Assembly: GCA_947000775.1 (NCBI GenBank)
Contig: CAMQGK010000567.1
Location: forward strand, 15,540,501 to 15,604,500
Direction of reading: 5' to 3'
From: Pterois miles
Taxonomy: Eukaryota > Chordata > Actinopteri > Perciformes > Scorpaenidae
Length of the DNA: 64,000 nucleotides
Positions 52,469-64,000 of this stretch are shown here, piece after piece. Positions within the stretch are counted from its first letter, which is position 1. Each line of letters starts with the position of its first letter. The notes under the pieces were generated by a model, which did no database searches, was not told where the DNA came from, and saw only the letters and a list, made by a program, of their open reading frames with translations. Position numbers and translations under genes: made by a program.

Positions 52469-53999
52469 AGCTATGTGATGACTTTAAAAAACATTTTTCA
52501 CAGATTTTCTGTCTCATGCACAGCTGTCAGGATACAGTGGCAGTTTTATAAAAATAAAGTCAAGAACTCAATGAAAAGTCCACCACTAATGCACCCAGCT
52601 GTGTGAATGTGTTTGTTGGGCAGGCTTGGCAGCTAGGTGACATGTCTATTTAAACACACATAAACAGACTTACATCTGTCCCGTCAGGTTCCGACAGTCT
52701 TGGTCATGTGATCTCCAGCGAGCCCCCTCTGACTCAGCTGGACTCGGCCCAGTGTCACTAAAGCCTGTGTAGTCCATTCAGCGAGGCAGGACCGGCCCCC
52801 CGATTGAGGCCACACTTATTCACTGGCCCTTTCCCACAACCTCCAAGCACCTTGGAGGAAGTCATCCATGCATAACTGGGCTCCCTAATCAAAAGGCTGA
52901 ATGTCGAAGTTGTCCCGGAGGTTGGCTGCTGCGAGTGCAGTATTAGCAAAGCACATGCTCTCCTTTCACACAGAAACAATGCCGCCTATTGTGTCCGGCC
53001 ACAAGTGTCTATTTTGATTTTAAAAAGGGATCACACACAAGTGGACAGACAATGAAGAGGAGATCTCACCAGACTACAGGAATAACACACAGGATACATT
53101 CAGACCTGCACACCACTGTGAAAATTAACAAGCTTCATGTGTCAGCATCATCCTTGAGATAAGAGGCACCGCAGTAAGGAAGTCAAGATATCATCAGCCG
53201 CCTGGGCTGCACGCTAGTGTCCTCTGTAGCTGTTCTGACAGGTTGGATTTATCTCTGTTTTTAACTGATGTAACGAGCTCTATTGGGCCCTATTAGAGAT
53301 GTCAAAATAAGAGCTTAGTATGATAAATGGATGACACCGCCGGATCCCTGGATTTAGACTGATAAGAGCATTAGAGGAGTTGCTGGTGAGAGAAAGCAGC
53401 CATGTAGGCCTGATCATGAAATCACCTGAAAATGTCATTTTTGATACCTTTAATCCAATATATTTGGAGACTGGGTGTAGAAGTGAATACACTAGAATAA
53501 TGTCTTGACCAGCAAGCGTGACGGGTGGTCTTCATGTTCCATCCCACCTCCTCTGGCCTCCTCACTGGTTTATAAATAACAGTGACCCATCTTTAAATAG
53601 GACATTGTTTGGTCTATTGTTTTTCTGTCTCAGAGCTGTCCTGATCACTGATGCTGAAGCGCTGTGGTAAACATCCTCTGACCCTCCGAACCCTCCACTC
53701 CCATCGACTCTGACCTCATGTTCCTAATCCTCAGTTACACTACCCAGACCTCAGTGATCTTTAGGAATGTGCCAGAAATATGTCCAGTAGTTTCTGTTTT
53801 AAACACAACATATCGGTTATAGACATTCATGTAACCATCCAGAGTTGAGTATAAACTTTGTGTTTTGCTTGTGAGAAACTAACTATAAGCATGTTTCCAT
53901 ACTACCTTCAAAATCTCATTAAAAATGTTTCTACATTTGTTGGAAAAGTTGATGCATTAAAAGGAAAAAGTCAAAAGTCAAAAGAAACAGAGTAACTTA
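52469..53999. other. intergenic, no gene seen
   Basis: Mixed-composition sequence without recognised exons or element ends. Confidence 0.45.
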
Positions 54000-54365
54000 A
54001 CACAACTGTACAATCATTTGTGCAATACTCTGGCATTAATACTGCATCTATATTGCACATTTCAACAAATATTCTTATTTAATTCATATTTATACCATAT
54101 TTAACACTGAATAGATCCCACTTTACAGCATTTTGTTCACTTATTTGCATGGTGGTATATACATATGATGTATGTCTTTAATGCACATATTTGTACACAT
54201 TTCTTATATTCTTATTTTTATCATTTACTTATTTCTCCACATATATTGTAGCATTATGTACATCATTTACATGTTGCTTACACCTGTTTATATTGTTTAT
54301 TTATTTATATTTATATAAGAGCTACTTTAATGTCAGGATCAATAAATTATTTCTGATTCTGTGAA
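54000..54365 (+). mobile_element. LINE 3' end, A+T-rich with simple tail
   Basis: A run of TTATT/TTTATAT-rich DNA ends ggatcaataaattatttctg then attctgtg, the typical closing of fish non-LTR elements (…ggatcaataaagt + simple repeat). No reverse-transcriptase frame remains. Confidence 0.55.
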
Positions 54366-55837
54366 TAAATCGTATGTTTCTCTCAATATGCTCAACTCCT
54401 CATATTTGCATCACAGTAGTGGATGGAAACATGCATTAAGTCATAATTTCTATTACTGATTTTCGGAAAATTTGGATGAGAAGTGGACTTTCTTCTTGCA
54501 CACAAAGGTTTCCTTTCCTGTAACCATTTTCTGTGAATTTGTTGAGATGTTGAAGCACTAGTTAGAAGCGGGAAATAAAACTTGCTGAACACGGTCTCTC
54601 CTTTCAATGTGATTAGGCTCAGCATCAGACTGTTTAAGAGGAGCCGTTTAAAAGGATGTTTAGGGGCTTGGAACCGGGGGTGTGCTGGAGTGCTGGTTCC
54701 CTATTCTTCCCATTATCCGACTCGCCATTTTCATTGGAATGAAGGCCATCTATCAGGAGCCCCTATAGGTCTTTTCAGGGCTGAATGAAAGGTTCACTAT
54801 GAACAGACCTGTCTGTGGGTTGCTCAGACATGGGAGACAACAGATGTGTTAAACATAGCCGGCTCCCTCACAAAAAGCCCAGAGAGCCGGTGCTGCATGC
54901 TCTCTAATGGAGAGGCAGCTTTATGTTAATTGCTGAATGGAGTCAGTGAAAGCTCCTGCATGCTTTTAGTGAGCACGTCCAAGGAGGAATCTCACATCAT
55001 AAAGGAGACTCACTTCCCTCCACTTTCAGGACGGGAGGAGCTGAAGAGAAAAGGCTGTAAAATTGTTACAAGACCTTTAACCAAACTGCATCTTAAGATC
55101 CTACAAAGACCCGAAGTACAACAGCAGCAGCAGTTTGTTTCCAAAAGGTCTATGTTGACTTCAGATAGGGGTAGGCACATCGATCCCCAAAAAATCAATA
55201 CTAATAAATCTTGTTTTGAGTATCAATACTGCTGTGTCAACAGTGATGCACGAATGAATCCTAAAACACAGAAATGGGTCTCAAAGTCATTTGTTTTTTT
55301 GTCTGACATAAGGTTTGTGTTTAACACAAGCTGAAGAGATTTTCATGTTTTGTTCTATGATATAAAATATGTCAGTAGATATCTGATTTGTGACTTTTGA
55401 AGCCTTAGTGTGTCTTTAAAAAGGCTAAATGGCTAAATGAGACAACTAAAAATTATCTCTATCTATGGACTCGTCCACCTTTACAGCCTCATTGTGCATA
55501 CTCGCACTTACGCAACCGTGGTGCATTTATAGCCGTATAACTTTACTTGAGTCGAGTGCATTTACACTTTAAAAATCAGAAAAGTGTTGTTCATTTGTGG
55601 AGATTATGTTGCTGAACAAAATGTGTAAGTATCATAAACCTTTGTTTGCCACAGAGCGTATTTTCTGCAGTAAATCAAAAGCCAATGGAAAAATCCAGGG
55701 CGATACAAACTTCCTGGTCAGCCTACAAAAATATGTCATCCCTCACTGCTCTATATGACTGATACAAAAACTGGATTCATCCAATTTTAGATCCCATTGT
55801 GGACACATTCTTGGTTACAGACAACAGGGCGGGGCGC

Positions 55838-56010
55838 CGTCCAAATTCCCCTCGGGGATTAATAAAAGTTCATCTATCTATCTATAATACTCAAACCTTT
55901 GTTTACATCGCACCTTTCAATCATGCAGCACAAAGTGTTTTACAGTGCAAGATCAAAACAGCACAGACACAAAAAAAGACAAAAAAAATAGACAATAATG
56001 AATTGAATTT
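55838..56010 (+). mobile_element. LINE-type tail and adjoining repeat
   Basis: ttcccctcggggattaataa and a (CTAT)n run at 55870-55883 form a LINE-type tail. It is followed by a block (catcgcacctttcaatc ... caaagtgttttacag) of a common dispersed repeat, related to 57440-57500. Confidence 0.55.
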
Positions 56011-57420
56011 TGCAATAAAATGTTAAAATAAATAAAGGTCAGGAAAATAAATAGGCACAAGTAGTAATACTGTATGAAAACCAATTATTAAGAGTTAAAA
56101 GTTATAAAGGACAAGGCTTCTTAAGTAAAAGCCAGACTGAACAGATATGTCTAACAGTAAGACTAGAGTGCTAAATGTTGGCTCCCCATGTGTGTGAGAT
56201 CATACAATACATGGGTTCCAGTCTGAACTGTGAGCATTTGTTGCTGTTTGCCTGGGGCCAGGCTACCCTCCTGTACTCCTCTGGGAATCAGGATAATCCA
56301 GGGAGATCACAGCTTTCTGAGCTGCTTCACATATTTTTAGTAAGTAAAAAGGTCCTTATAAATTTAGCAACATGCAGTGCAGCTTACATCAAAACACATA
56401 TAAAATATGAGATGTTTTCTTGATTTCACCCCCACAGAGAGGTTTGATTCAACTTCTGCACCTCAGCATCCTTCTGTGACACTGAGAGGGAGGAGGAGGC
56501 AAAGGTCCCTGCATCAAACCCTGGAGCCTAAACAATGGGAGCTTGGCGTGGACAGCCCGAGGCAAGGCCATCTGCCACGGAGAGAGTGGAGTCCCTTTGT
56601 CAGCTATTGTGGAATGTGGAGGCAGATTGATGAGGCCTGGGTGATTCCTTTAGGGCCTGGCAAGGCAACCGGCAGAGCCGCGAACCCAAATAGACACCAC
56701 AGGGAACTCCCTCTCCTTCTGTCTCCACATTCAGCGGTCACATGACGGAGCAGCCAGACGCTACAACCTGGGAAAAAGAAAAGGGGAAGCTGAGGTAATG
56801 TTTTAGAAAATCCAGGTCTCAGTGGGCATTCCCATAAAAGATTTCTCTATAAAAAAAACTGTTTTGATATTTGTGATAACTTTCTCAGTAAGTATAAGAA
56901 TGAACATTTTCTCCTGTCCTAAGATGTATAAGAATGTGATGCCAGGTCACGATAGTGGATCATGACCTCTAACCCTCTCAGCAGGTGTGTGTGGATGGCC
57001 TTTATTGAGAAAAGTCAGGCCAGAAGTTCTCTGGCTTTTGTAGTGGGAGGATCAGCGGCGGGGGAGGGAGACAGGGCAGATGTTGTTTGAGAAATCCCCC
57101 GGGGAAAGTGTGCCGCCACTGAGGGAAAGGGTCAGGGCAAAAGGGCGGATCTCTGACACAACCAACACAACAGACAACTCTGGTTGCCATGGCAGCGTGC
57201 TGCATCACTAAGCCGTCTGTTGTCGAGAACATAAAATGGGACTTCGGGCTCTGGCATCACTTACAAAACAAGCCTTTATGCTGCTTCTGATAGCGCACAA
57301 ACTGCTTCAGAATCAGAGTCCGGATCAGATTTAGCTACACTACATTAGGCTTGATGGTGAGATGGTTACAAGGTAAACAAGCAGACAAACAAACAAGCAG
57401 AAATTCAGTTTCGTTTGACT
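56011..57420. other. intergenic, G+C-richer unique stretch
   Basis: 56430-56800 and 56980-57240 are relatively G+C-rich and free of recognised repeats. The frame 56407-56745 (112 codons) has no domain and no clear splice or start context, so I do not call it a gene. It could be conserved non-coding sequence. Confidence 0.35.
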
Positions 57421-58345
57421 TAAATTTAAAATTTCATATAAGCAAGGCAAGTTTAGCACTTTATAGCACATTTCAGCAGCAAGGCAATCCAAAGCACTTC
57501 ACATAAAAACAGTACAAAAGTAACATATTTTAAAAGGACATTTAAAATTGGTCATTAAAAATCCAAGAAAATAGAAAATAAAAAAAGCTAAAATATACCC
57601 AACAACCCCTTCAAAGTGTATCACTATACATTTACTTAAGTACTGTACTTAATTTTGAGGTACTTTACTGGAGTATTTCCATCTTTTGCTACTTAACACC
57701 TTTATTTCACAACATTTTACAGAAAAAGCACTTCTGATAAGCTCATAAAATACAACACATTGTTAAAGGTGCTCCAGTGGTTCCTGCCCATTTGGCTGAG
57801 AGGTGTTAGCATTTCTACCAATGAGAGAAAGGCCAAAGAGAAAATCAAAGATTGGAGAAAAGTCCAAAAGACAAAAGCAGATTTGTGAAGCAAAACTGTT
57901 TTTTCTTTTCTTGTCTCCCGTTAATCATCTCACAACCCCTCAGATTTATCTTATGACCCTCTGGAGGCGCCCAATCCCTAGTTAAACTAGTTAACTGTAT
58001 ATAAAGTAGTTAAAACTAGCAACAACAGTAAAATGCTTCTCCCACACTAATGAATCCATATTATCAATCTTTTTATACATCAGTCAAGGGCCAGTTTTCT
58101 GCAGAAAGTTTGCTTTTTATACTTTATGCAGGACTTTCACTTGTAATGGAGTACATTTTGAAGAAGAAGAAGAACAACCTTATTATTCCCACGAGGGGAA
58201 ATTCAATTTGTACACTCTGTTTGTTAAGTCATACACGGTACGTGCAGACCCGAAACACACACATGCACATGCATCAATGGAGAGATGTCAGAGTGAGCTT
58301 ACATTTCCGAAAGGGTCTGAATACTTTTTCCACCAATGAAGCGCA
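57421..58345. repeat. composite of common fish dispersed repeats
   Basis: aaggcaatccaaagcacttc (57482) and acttaattttgaggtacttt then actggagtatttcc (57648) are high-copy teleost words. Similar pieces continue to ctgaatactttttccaccaa at 58317. Confidence 0.55.
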
Positions 58346-59852
58346 GCCAAATTAAACTTTTCTGTTTTTATTTGTTCATCTTTACAGATTTACAGCAAAA
58401 ATGTACTTAAGTGCAGTACATAAAGTGTTATTTTTAACAATATTTGGGCGTCATTCCCATCATTCCTCGCTCACATTGTTTTCCTTTCTGGTCTGTTCTT
58501 ATGCAGACCACACAAACACAATGCTAAATCTTGACCAATAAACAGTGACTATAATAAGAAACTTTAATGTCTTGGGACGGTTTCAACTGCGGAGCTTCAA
58601 AGCCGCAGGGTGCAGCAGAAATAAGACGAGATAAAAAGCACAGCTTGTTGTCCTCACTGTTTACTGTAGCTAGACTTTGAGTCATTTCCTCTGAGGTGAC
58701 GGCTGCAGAGGAATGTGACTCTCTACTGATCAAACCCTGGCTGGATTAGGTTATCTCAGTATGCACTAAATAGGCAATAAACCTTTTGCTCCAGCTGTCT
58801 GAAGGATAGCGCACAGATTGTGGTGAGCTGCTCACATCCTTGTTGCAACAACATGTTAGGAGGTTTTGAATTCAGTATAATGTCGCTGAAGTCCTTACTG
58901 GACAGGGTTATATGTCATCATAGTGGCATGTTACAATAACACATTGTCAAAGACAATGTACACCCCAGAGCTTTACACATTTACAGCTTCTCATCATCTG
59001 ACCTTGAGCATCAAAGCTTACAGACTGAATGGCCATGAAGGCATGTGATAAATCTTTAAACTGTGTTATAATTGATAAGCCTCAGTACACTGAAACACAA
59101 AGAGATTTGTTCCTCGAGTATTGCTCAAAGGAAGAGCTAACTCGAATAATAAATAGCGCTTGCAACACAGATTACACAACTTTTAAGATGAGTTTGTGGG
59201 TAGAAATCTTTGCCAAACTTTTTTTTTTTCTCTCTTCCTGACCTTGTCCGTAAAACACATTGTAGAATGACAGAGACCTTTGGCAGAATGAACAAAGCAT
59301 ACTCTCTGCGACAATGCTCAGCAAGCCAAATGCTGGCCTGTCAGTCCGGTGACGCATGACATTTGTATAACATTACTGGGGGTCACGGCCCACCGCCAAC
59401 ATGATCAGGGTGAATAAAGAAAGCAGGTCAGGGCTCTGGACAAAATCTTGAACTTCAGCCAGCATGAAGAAAGCACAGGTCAAATCATACTTAGATATGC
59501 ATCTTCAGCCAATGGTTGGCCATAATGTTTGAAAAGAACTCCTCAAAGTCTCTGGTCGTCTCTCTATAGCGCTATTGTTAAAGAAGCTAAAGGGAAGAGG
59601 ACACAAAGAGTTTCATATCATATCAGTAGATCCATCAAGAGATTCAAAAGAATATGAGCAAGCTGAATGAATCCGCTCTTTATTGTTGAGTTTGGTACCA
59701 TGAAAATACTTGCCGGGTTTGAACTGGGTTTGAAATACATTTCCATCACTTTTCATGTTTTCAACACTATTGTCCAAAACTGTTAATGCCTTCCAGAAGA
59801 CACGGTCTGAAAATGTGCACCATTTACTGTAACTCGGGCCTGTTTTTTAAAG
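58346..59852. other. intergenic, no gene seen
   Basis: Short frames such as 59029-59241 show no similarity that I recognise. No clear transposon ends. Confidence 0.45.
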
Positions 59853-60270
59853 GTGCAGTGTGTAACTAACTGAAACGTCTCCCGTGTGTCAGACATGTAG
59901 GTGTAATTGGGCCATTTGCATTTACGTGTTTCGTGTTTGTCCGTTCTGAGTTACTGTAGAAACATGTCGACCGGCTCCGTGAAGAGGAACTGCTCTGCAT
60001 GTAGATATATACGGTTCATTCTAAGGTAATGAAAACACAGTGATTTTGAAAGAAAACATACATTCATATTTTATTAGCATGCTAACATCAGCCAATTAGC
60101 ACTAAACAAAAAGTGCAGGTGAAGCTGATGGGAATGTCACAGTTGTGTAGATATTTCATTTTAATGTTTTGGATGAATCACCAAAGTCTGAAGGGAACAT
60201 GAATGCCCATGCCAAATTTCATGGTGATCCATCCAATAGTTTCAAACATGTCACTAAAACCAAAAATATC
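59853..60270 (+). repeat. two adjoining dispersed repeats
   Basis: It begins taaaggtgcagtgtgtaact (same family as 46880-47106, opposite strand). From about 60075 it is a copy of the 'gcatgctaacatcagccaat ... aaatttcatggtgatcca' repeat, also found at 62470-63355. Confidence 0.6.
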
Positions 60271-62469
60271 AGCCTTGTTTGAGTATGTGTAGGCCACTTG
60301 TGTCTCACAAGAACCTTGTTTATAGATTAAAAATTATACAAGAATGTGGGCAAAACAATGTGAAAGGAAATTATTACAGCACTCATTGTACATTTGAGCA
60401 CCATGCCTAAACAACTCGAACATCACCGACAGAGAGGAAATTCAGGGGATGATAAACAAACTTGACTAACGAAGATATGTCTCTGTATCGCTGTCTTCTG
60501 CCAGAAAGGATACTGGTACCGTCATACCCCCATGAGCCAACACAAACATGGAAACCTCATCACTGTCTGAGCAGAGGTGAAGGGAGGCGTCCTTTCCTCC
60601 CTCTGATTAGCAGGAAAGGGTCATCGTCCTCTGACATCTCTTTGTCTCTGCAGTATTGACGGAAGAGATCCTGATTTCCCAGGTCATCGCTGCTGCTTCA
60701 TTGGCGTTGGCCAAAGTCAAACTCACCATGACCTTGGCTGAGACGTCAACAAAGTCACATCTTCAGGAAGAGACCTCATTGTGATTTTGTCTTTGTAGTC
60801 TGCATGTGGTAAAATACTGTGCCGGATATTTTTTCCGGTGATATCAGAACACTTTAGTGGTACAATGACGTGGTGGTGTTGGTATTTAGCAATTAGCAGA
60901 TATTAAACCTGTCTTCATTTCCAGGGCGTCAGATACCAAGGTTTTGTGACAACCATCTGCGTTCAGTACTGCCGTACAAGGCACCTTTAGCCCTGTATAA
61001 AATACCCCGGGCATTCCATTAATTACAATGTAAACCCATTCGCAGCAGTAGTAAACGCTCAGAAAGTACGCTGGGCGTGTGATGATGTAGTTATAGAGCG
61101 AAAACAGACCCACCAGGCTGGCGGCAGGGGTGGCGGAGGGGTCCAACAAACACAAGGCTTTCATCCAGAAGACCGTGTCCCGTGTATCACATTACAATCA
61201 GCTGTTCGTTTATGTCAACATTCAGTGTCATTTTCGCTGTAAGAACGCAATAGTTTTGAGGGCAGCCATGTTGTTTTCTCCTTAACCTAATAATAGTGGT
61301 TTTGTTGCTTAATCCTAAAGTAAAGCCAAGGGTAAGTTTGCTTGTTGCCAAGGGGCGTGACAAAGTGGCGGTATGTGATGAGGGATGAGAATGTGTTGCA
61401 GTACCAGCAGATCAGTGACCTGTCCATCATTATACTGTGTATACACCATTTTTTAACTACTCTTGTTCTGAGTCCCAAGTAGGCAAGCAGGCTGAGATAC
61501 TGTATATTTAACATCTGAGGATGGTGTTTGCCCATTTAAGCCATGAAAAACATGCCATCAGCCAGCTTTATCTTCTGCAAGCCAAATTCAGCAGCAGTCT
61601 GGACATAACATAATATACAAGTCCTGCAAAGAAATCAGAGGGACATCATGTATGGGAACGATGAACATCAGTTGGAGGGTCTTCAAAGCCTTTTGAGGAC
61701 GTTACACTTGCCAATTCATGCTGTAATGTTACATCTGTAGCCCTTTTGTGGATGACAAACTATTTCTAATTATACTGCTTTTGTGACTTTTATAAGACTA
61801 CAAGCTTACCCCAATAACTTCTTAAAATCCTGCGGGTTGTGTTTCATCTTCAAGAGTTGGTTATGTTGATTGTAAAAAAAATCTCCTGCAGAGAAACACT
61901 TGAAAAAGAAAAGACTTTTTGAGATCATTCCCTGGACAGTACCCTCAATCCTGTCTATGTGTTGGCGGAAATTGAAATAACAGGACAAATAGTGTGTAGG
62001 ATGTGAGCAGCCCACCTCTGACCTCCATCTGCACAGTTTCCTCTCACGTCTCCCTGGGTGGGACTCCCCCCAGGCCGCTAAAACTCACACATATCCACTG
62101 TTCTCCAATCATGTCTCCAATTATGCGGTGCTATGCCTTCTCAGGGATTGTGTTTCTCAGGGTGCTGAGGTTAGGAACCCTCGTAGTCGAGGGTTTGTTG
62201 AAGTTGGGCTGCTGCCACCAGAGATATTAATCTGCAGTGATGGAGCAGGAAATCAAAAATAAGCTGTGGAACACATCGAATTAGTAGAAACAGCTAGATA
62301 ATCCATTTTCTCCATAACAATACAGTAACAGACATTTTTCTCAGCAAACATTTTAGCATTGAGATCATGTATAAAAGAAACAACACAAGACATTGTGGGA
62401 AACCAAGCCATGGATGTGTTTCATTGGCTGCTTTAATTCAAGGACAGTGGAACAGATGCAGATTGAAGA
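60271..62469. other. intergenic, no gene seen
   Basis: A short exon-like piece after ctctttgtctctgcag (60655-60783) opens in one frame, but has no start, donor or similarity. The stretch 61000-61320 is a dispersed repeat related to 4617-4910. Confidence 0.4.
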
Positions 62470-63355
62470 TGGTGTTTTGCAGGTACTTTGTCAAAAATAA
62501 GTATTAGACAAAATTAAGTGCTGGCTATAGACTGTATAAAATATGGACAACGACATAGTCTCCGTGACTTCACCCACAGGTTTCTGAAGAGAGTTTGTGA
62601 AGCTCAAAGCGGGTGGCTCTGGCCGTTGCCACCTTGTTAGTACCGACACAGCATAACTCCTGGCTAATCCAAAAACAGGCAAAGAGGTAGCTCGTCAGCG
62701 GAGCTGAGGTGGGCCAGGTGATGCAGCAGAGCAAAACCTAGCAACTAGTCACCTTTTATGGCACCAACCTTTTACTCAAATTGGCTACGCCCTCAGTTAT
62801 CCTGAACTTTAAGCCTTACGATGAATTCACACCAGAGCAGCGGCAAAGTTATGCCTGTTCCAATCTGCCATGCAGTGTCGATGAAAAGCTGTGGCAGCCA
62901 CTCCTGAGCTCAGCAAGCTGTGGCTGTTCTGAGGTCAAGGGATGAAATTTATCACAAATAATGCTCTTGGGACCATGAATATAGGTAATAAATTTTATGA
63001 CAATCCTTCCAGCATTTGTCTAGATATTTCATTAAAATTCAAACTTGTTAAAGTAATGGTGAGGTAAAATCAGGGGATTACTAAAGTCATTATCATCTTG
63101 GAACATGAATGTCTGTGCAAAATGCTGTGCCTATCCTCTGAGTAGATGTTGAGGTAGTTCACTAAATAAGAGAGCAGTTTGACCTGCTGGTGGCCGCTAC
63201 AGTAAGAGACGGAGGATCATCATTCATTAGAGTGTATCCTCTGGCGACCCTGAATATCTGTAGCAAGTTTCAGTGTCAATTCATGTGCTGACTGTTGAGA
63301 TATTTCAGCCTGGACCAAAGCGGTGGACCACGAGGCCGACATTGCCATCCCCAGA
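62470..63355 (+). repeat. dispersed repeat interrupted by another repeat
   Basis: The left part (tgttttgcaggtactttgtc ... attagacaaaatt) and the right part (from about 62940, accatgaatataggtaat, through tttcagcctggaccaaagcg) belong to one repeat, also seen near 60075-60260. Between them, 62521-62940 begins tatagactgtataaaatatg and is a different fish repeat inserted into it. Confidence 0.55.
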
Positions 63356-64000
63356 GCCGTAGATTAAACATCCATTTTCGTTTTTACATACAGCAACACG
63401 ACAAACAGCATGTGGCTTGAATTTGCCTGGTTGGCTCATTTGCCAGCAGAGTCAAACACTTCCAGCCTTCATGGAGAACGGGGTTCAATCTGATGCATCG
63501 CTCAATCCCCTCAGGAAGTGTGTGCACCAGTGCAAGCAAAGGAAGTTTATTCCCGCTCCACAGATCTCTGTTTATGTTGGGGCCACCTCGCTAGGATGCA
63601 GACCAGCTTTGATTTTCTTTCCATGTGTGTGTCATTAAATGAGTCACTTTTTTCCACATGATAAGTGCAAAGCAAACAAATTGATTCTGTTGTTATTGAT
63701 GGAGCGCAGGATGTGGCTCTTGGATAAACCAGAGATGGGTTTGATGGAAGGGAAGCCTCGTCTGTTACTTTAGTGTTGTTGCATACTGAGGTTCATATTC
63801 GGACAGTTGGTCCGAGGACTGTCGCTGAAATCAATCATCTGTCTCTAGTAGATACAGAGAGCATGCTAATACTTTAGTGTGCAGCATATTACTCAAAACA
63901 AAAAGAACATTTATGTAACAATGTCATGAAAGTCTAATTAAGGCATGGATGCTTGTCGTAGCTTTGTCAAGTTTTGAACGTCTAACAGTCAGAAGAGGTG
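63356..64000. other. end of window, nothing recognised
   Basis: Unique-looking sequence without exon-like features or known repeat ends. Confidence 0.4.

Noticed and set aside
56407..56745. 112-codon plus-strand frame in G+C-richer DNA
   Set aside because: No recognised domain or start context; more likely non-coding sequence with chance openness.
60655..60783. Exon-like piece after a good acceptor, open to TGA
   Set aside because: No similarity, no upstream exon or start, and surroundings are repeat-derived.

Overview
The window is vertebrate nuclear DNA, almost certainly from a ray-finned (teleost, probably percomorph) fish. Two split vertebrate genes can be read exon by exon with GT-AG junctions in phase. 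The rest is A+T-rich intron and intergenic sequence full of fish-type short inverted-repeat transposons, LINE 3' ends, a tRNA-derived SINE and microsatellites. There is no bacterial gene organisation, operon or CRISPR array, and almost all open frames over 60 codons are chance frames.

Layout. (1) 1-19.5 kb, plus strand: the last nine coding exons of a tweety-family membrane protein, best matched to TTYH3. They run from the end of the fourth membrane segment to the stop at 17142, followed by a long 3' UTR. The 5' exons lie before the window. (2) 19.5-31.1 kb: intergenic, with several transposons, a degenerate minisatellite, a badly resolved G/C-rich SINE, and two clusters of SOX/POU/FOX-like motifs that could be regulatory. 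(3) 31.1-38.5 kb, minus strand: a complete lunatic fringe gene (lfng). It has eight coding exons encoding 367 residues, an in-frame stop upstream of the ATG, a TATA-like promoter beside a (GT)n tract, and a 3' UTR with two possible poly(A) signals and a miR-125 8-mer seed site. (4) 38.7-64 kb: about 25 kb in which I see no convincing exon. It holds dispersed repeats, a degenerate tRNA-Cys, a local duplication and nested miniature transposons, plus unique-looking stretches that may be regulatory.

The genes. ttyh3 encodes a plasma-membrane protein of the family linked to anion conductance and lipid binding. lfng encodes a Golgi beta-1,3-GlcNAc transferase that extends O-fucose on Notch EGF repeats. 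They are convergent neighbours and share no pathway that I know of. Their linkage matches the human 7p22 neighbourhood (LFNG ... TTYH3). I did not find a wholly new system. The most useful leads are the lfng 3' UTR (miR-125 site beyond a possible proximal poly(A) signal), lfng introns enlarged by miniature transposons, the long perfect hairpin in a ttyh3 intron, nested transposons, and the motif clusters between the two genes.
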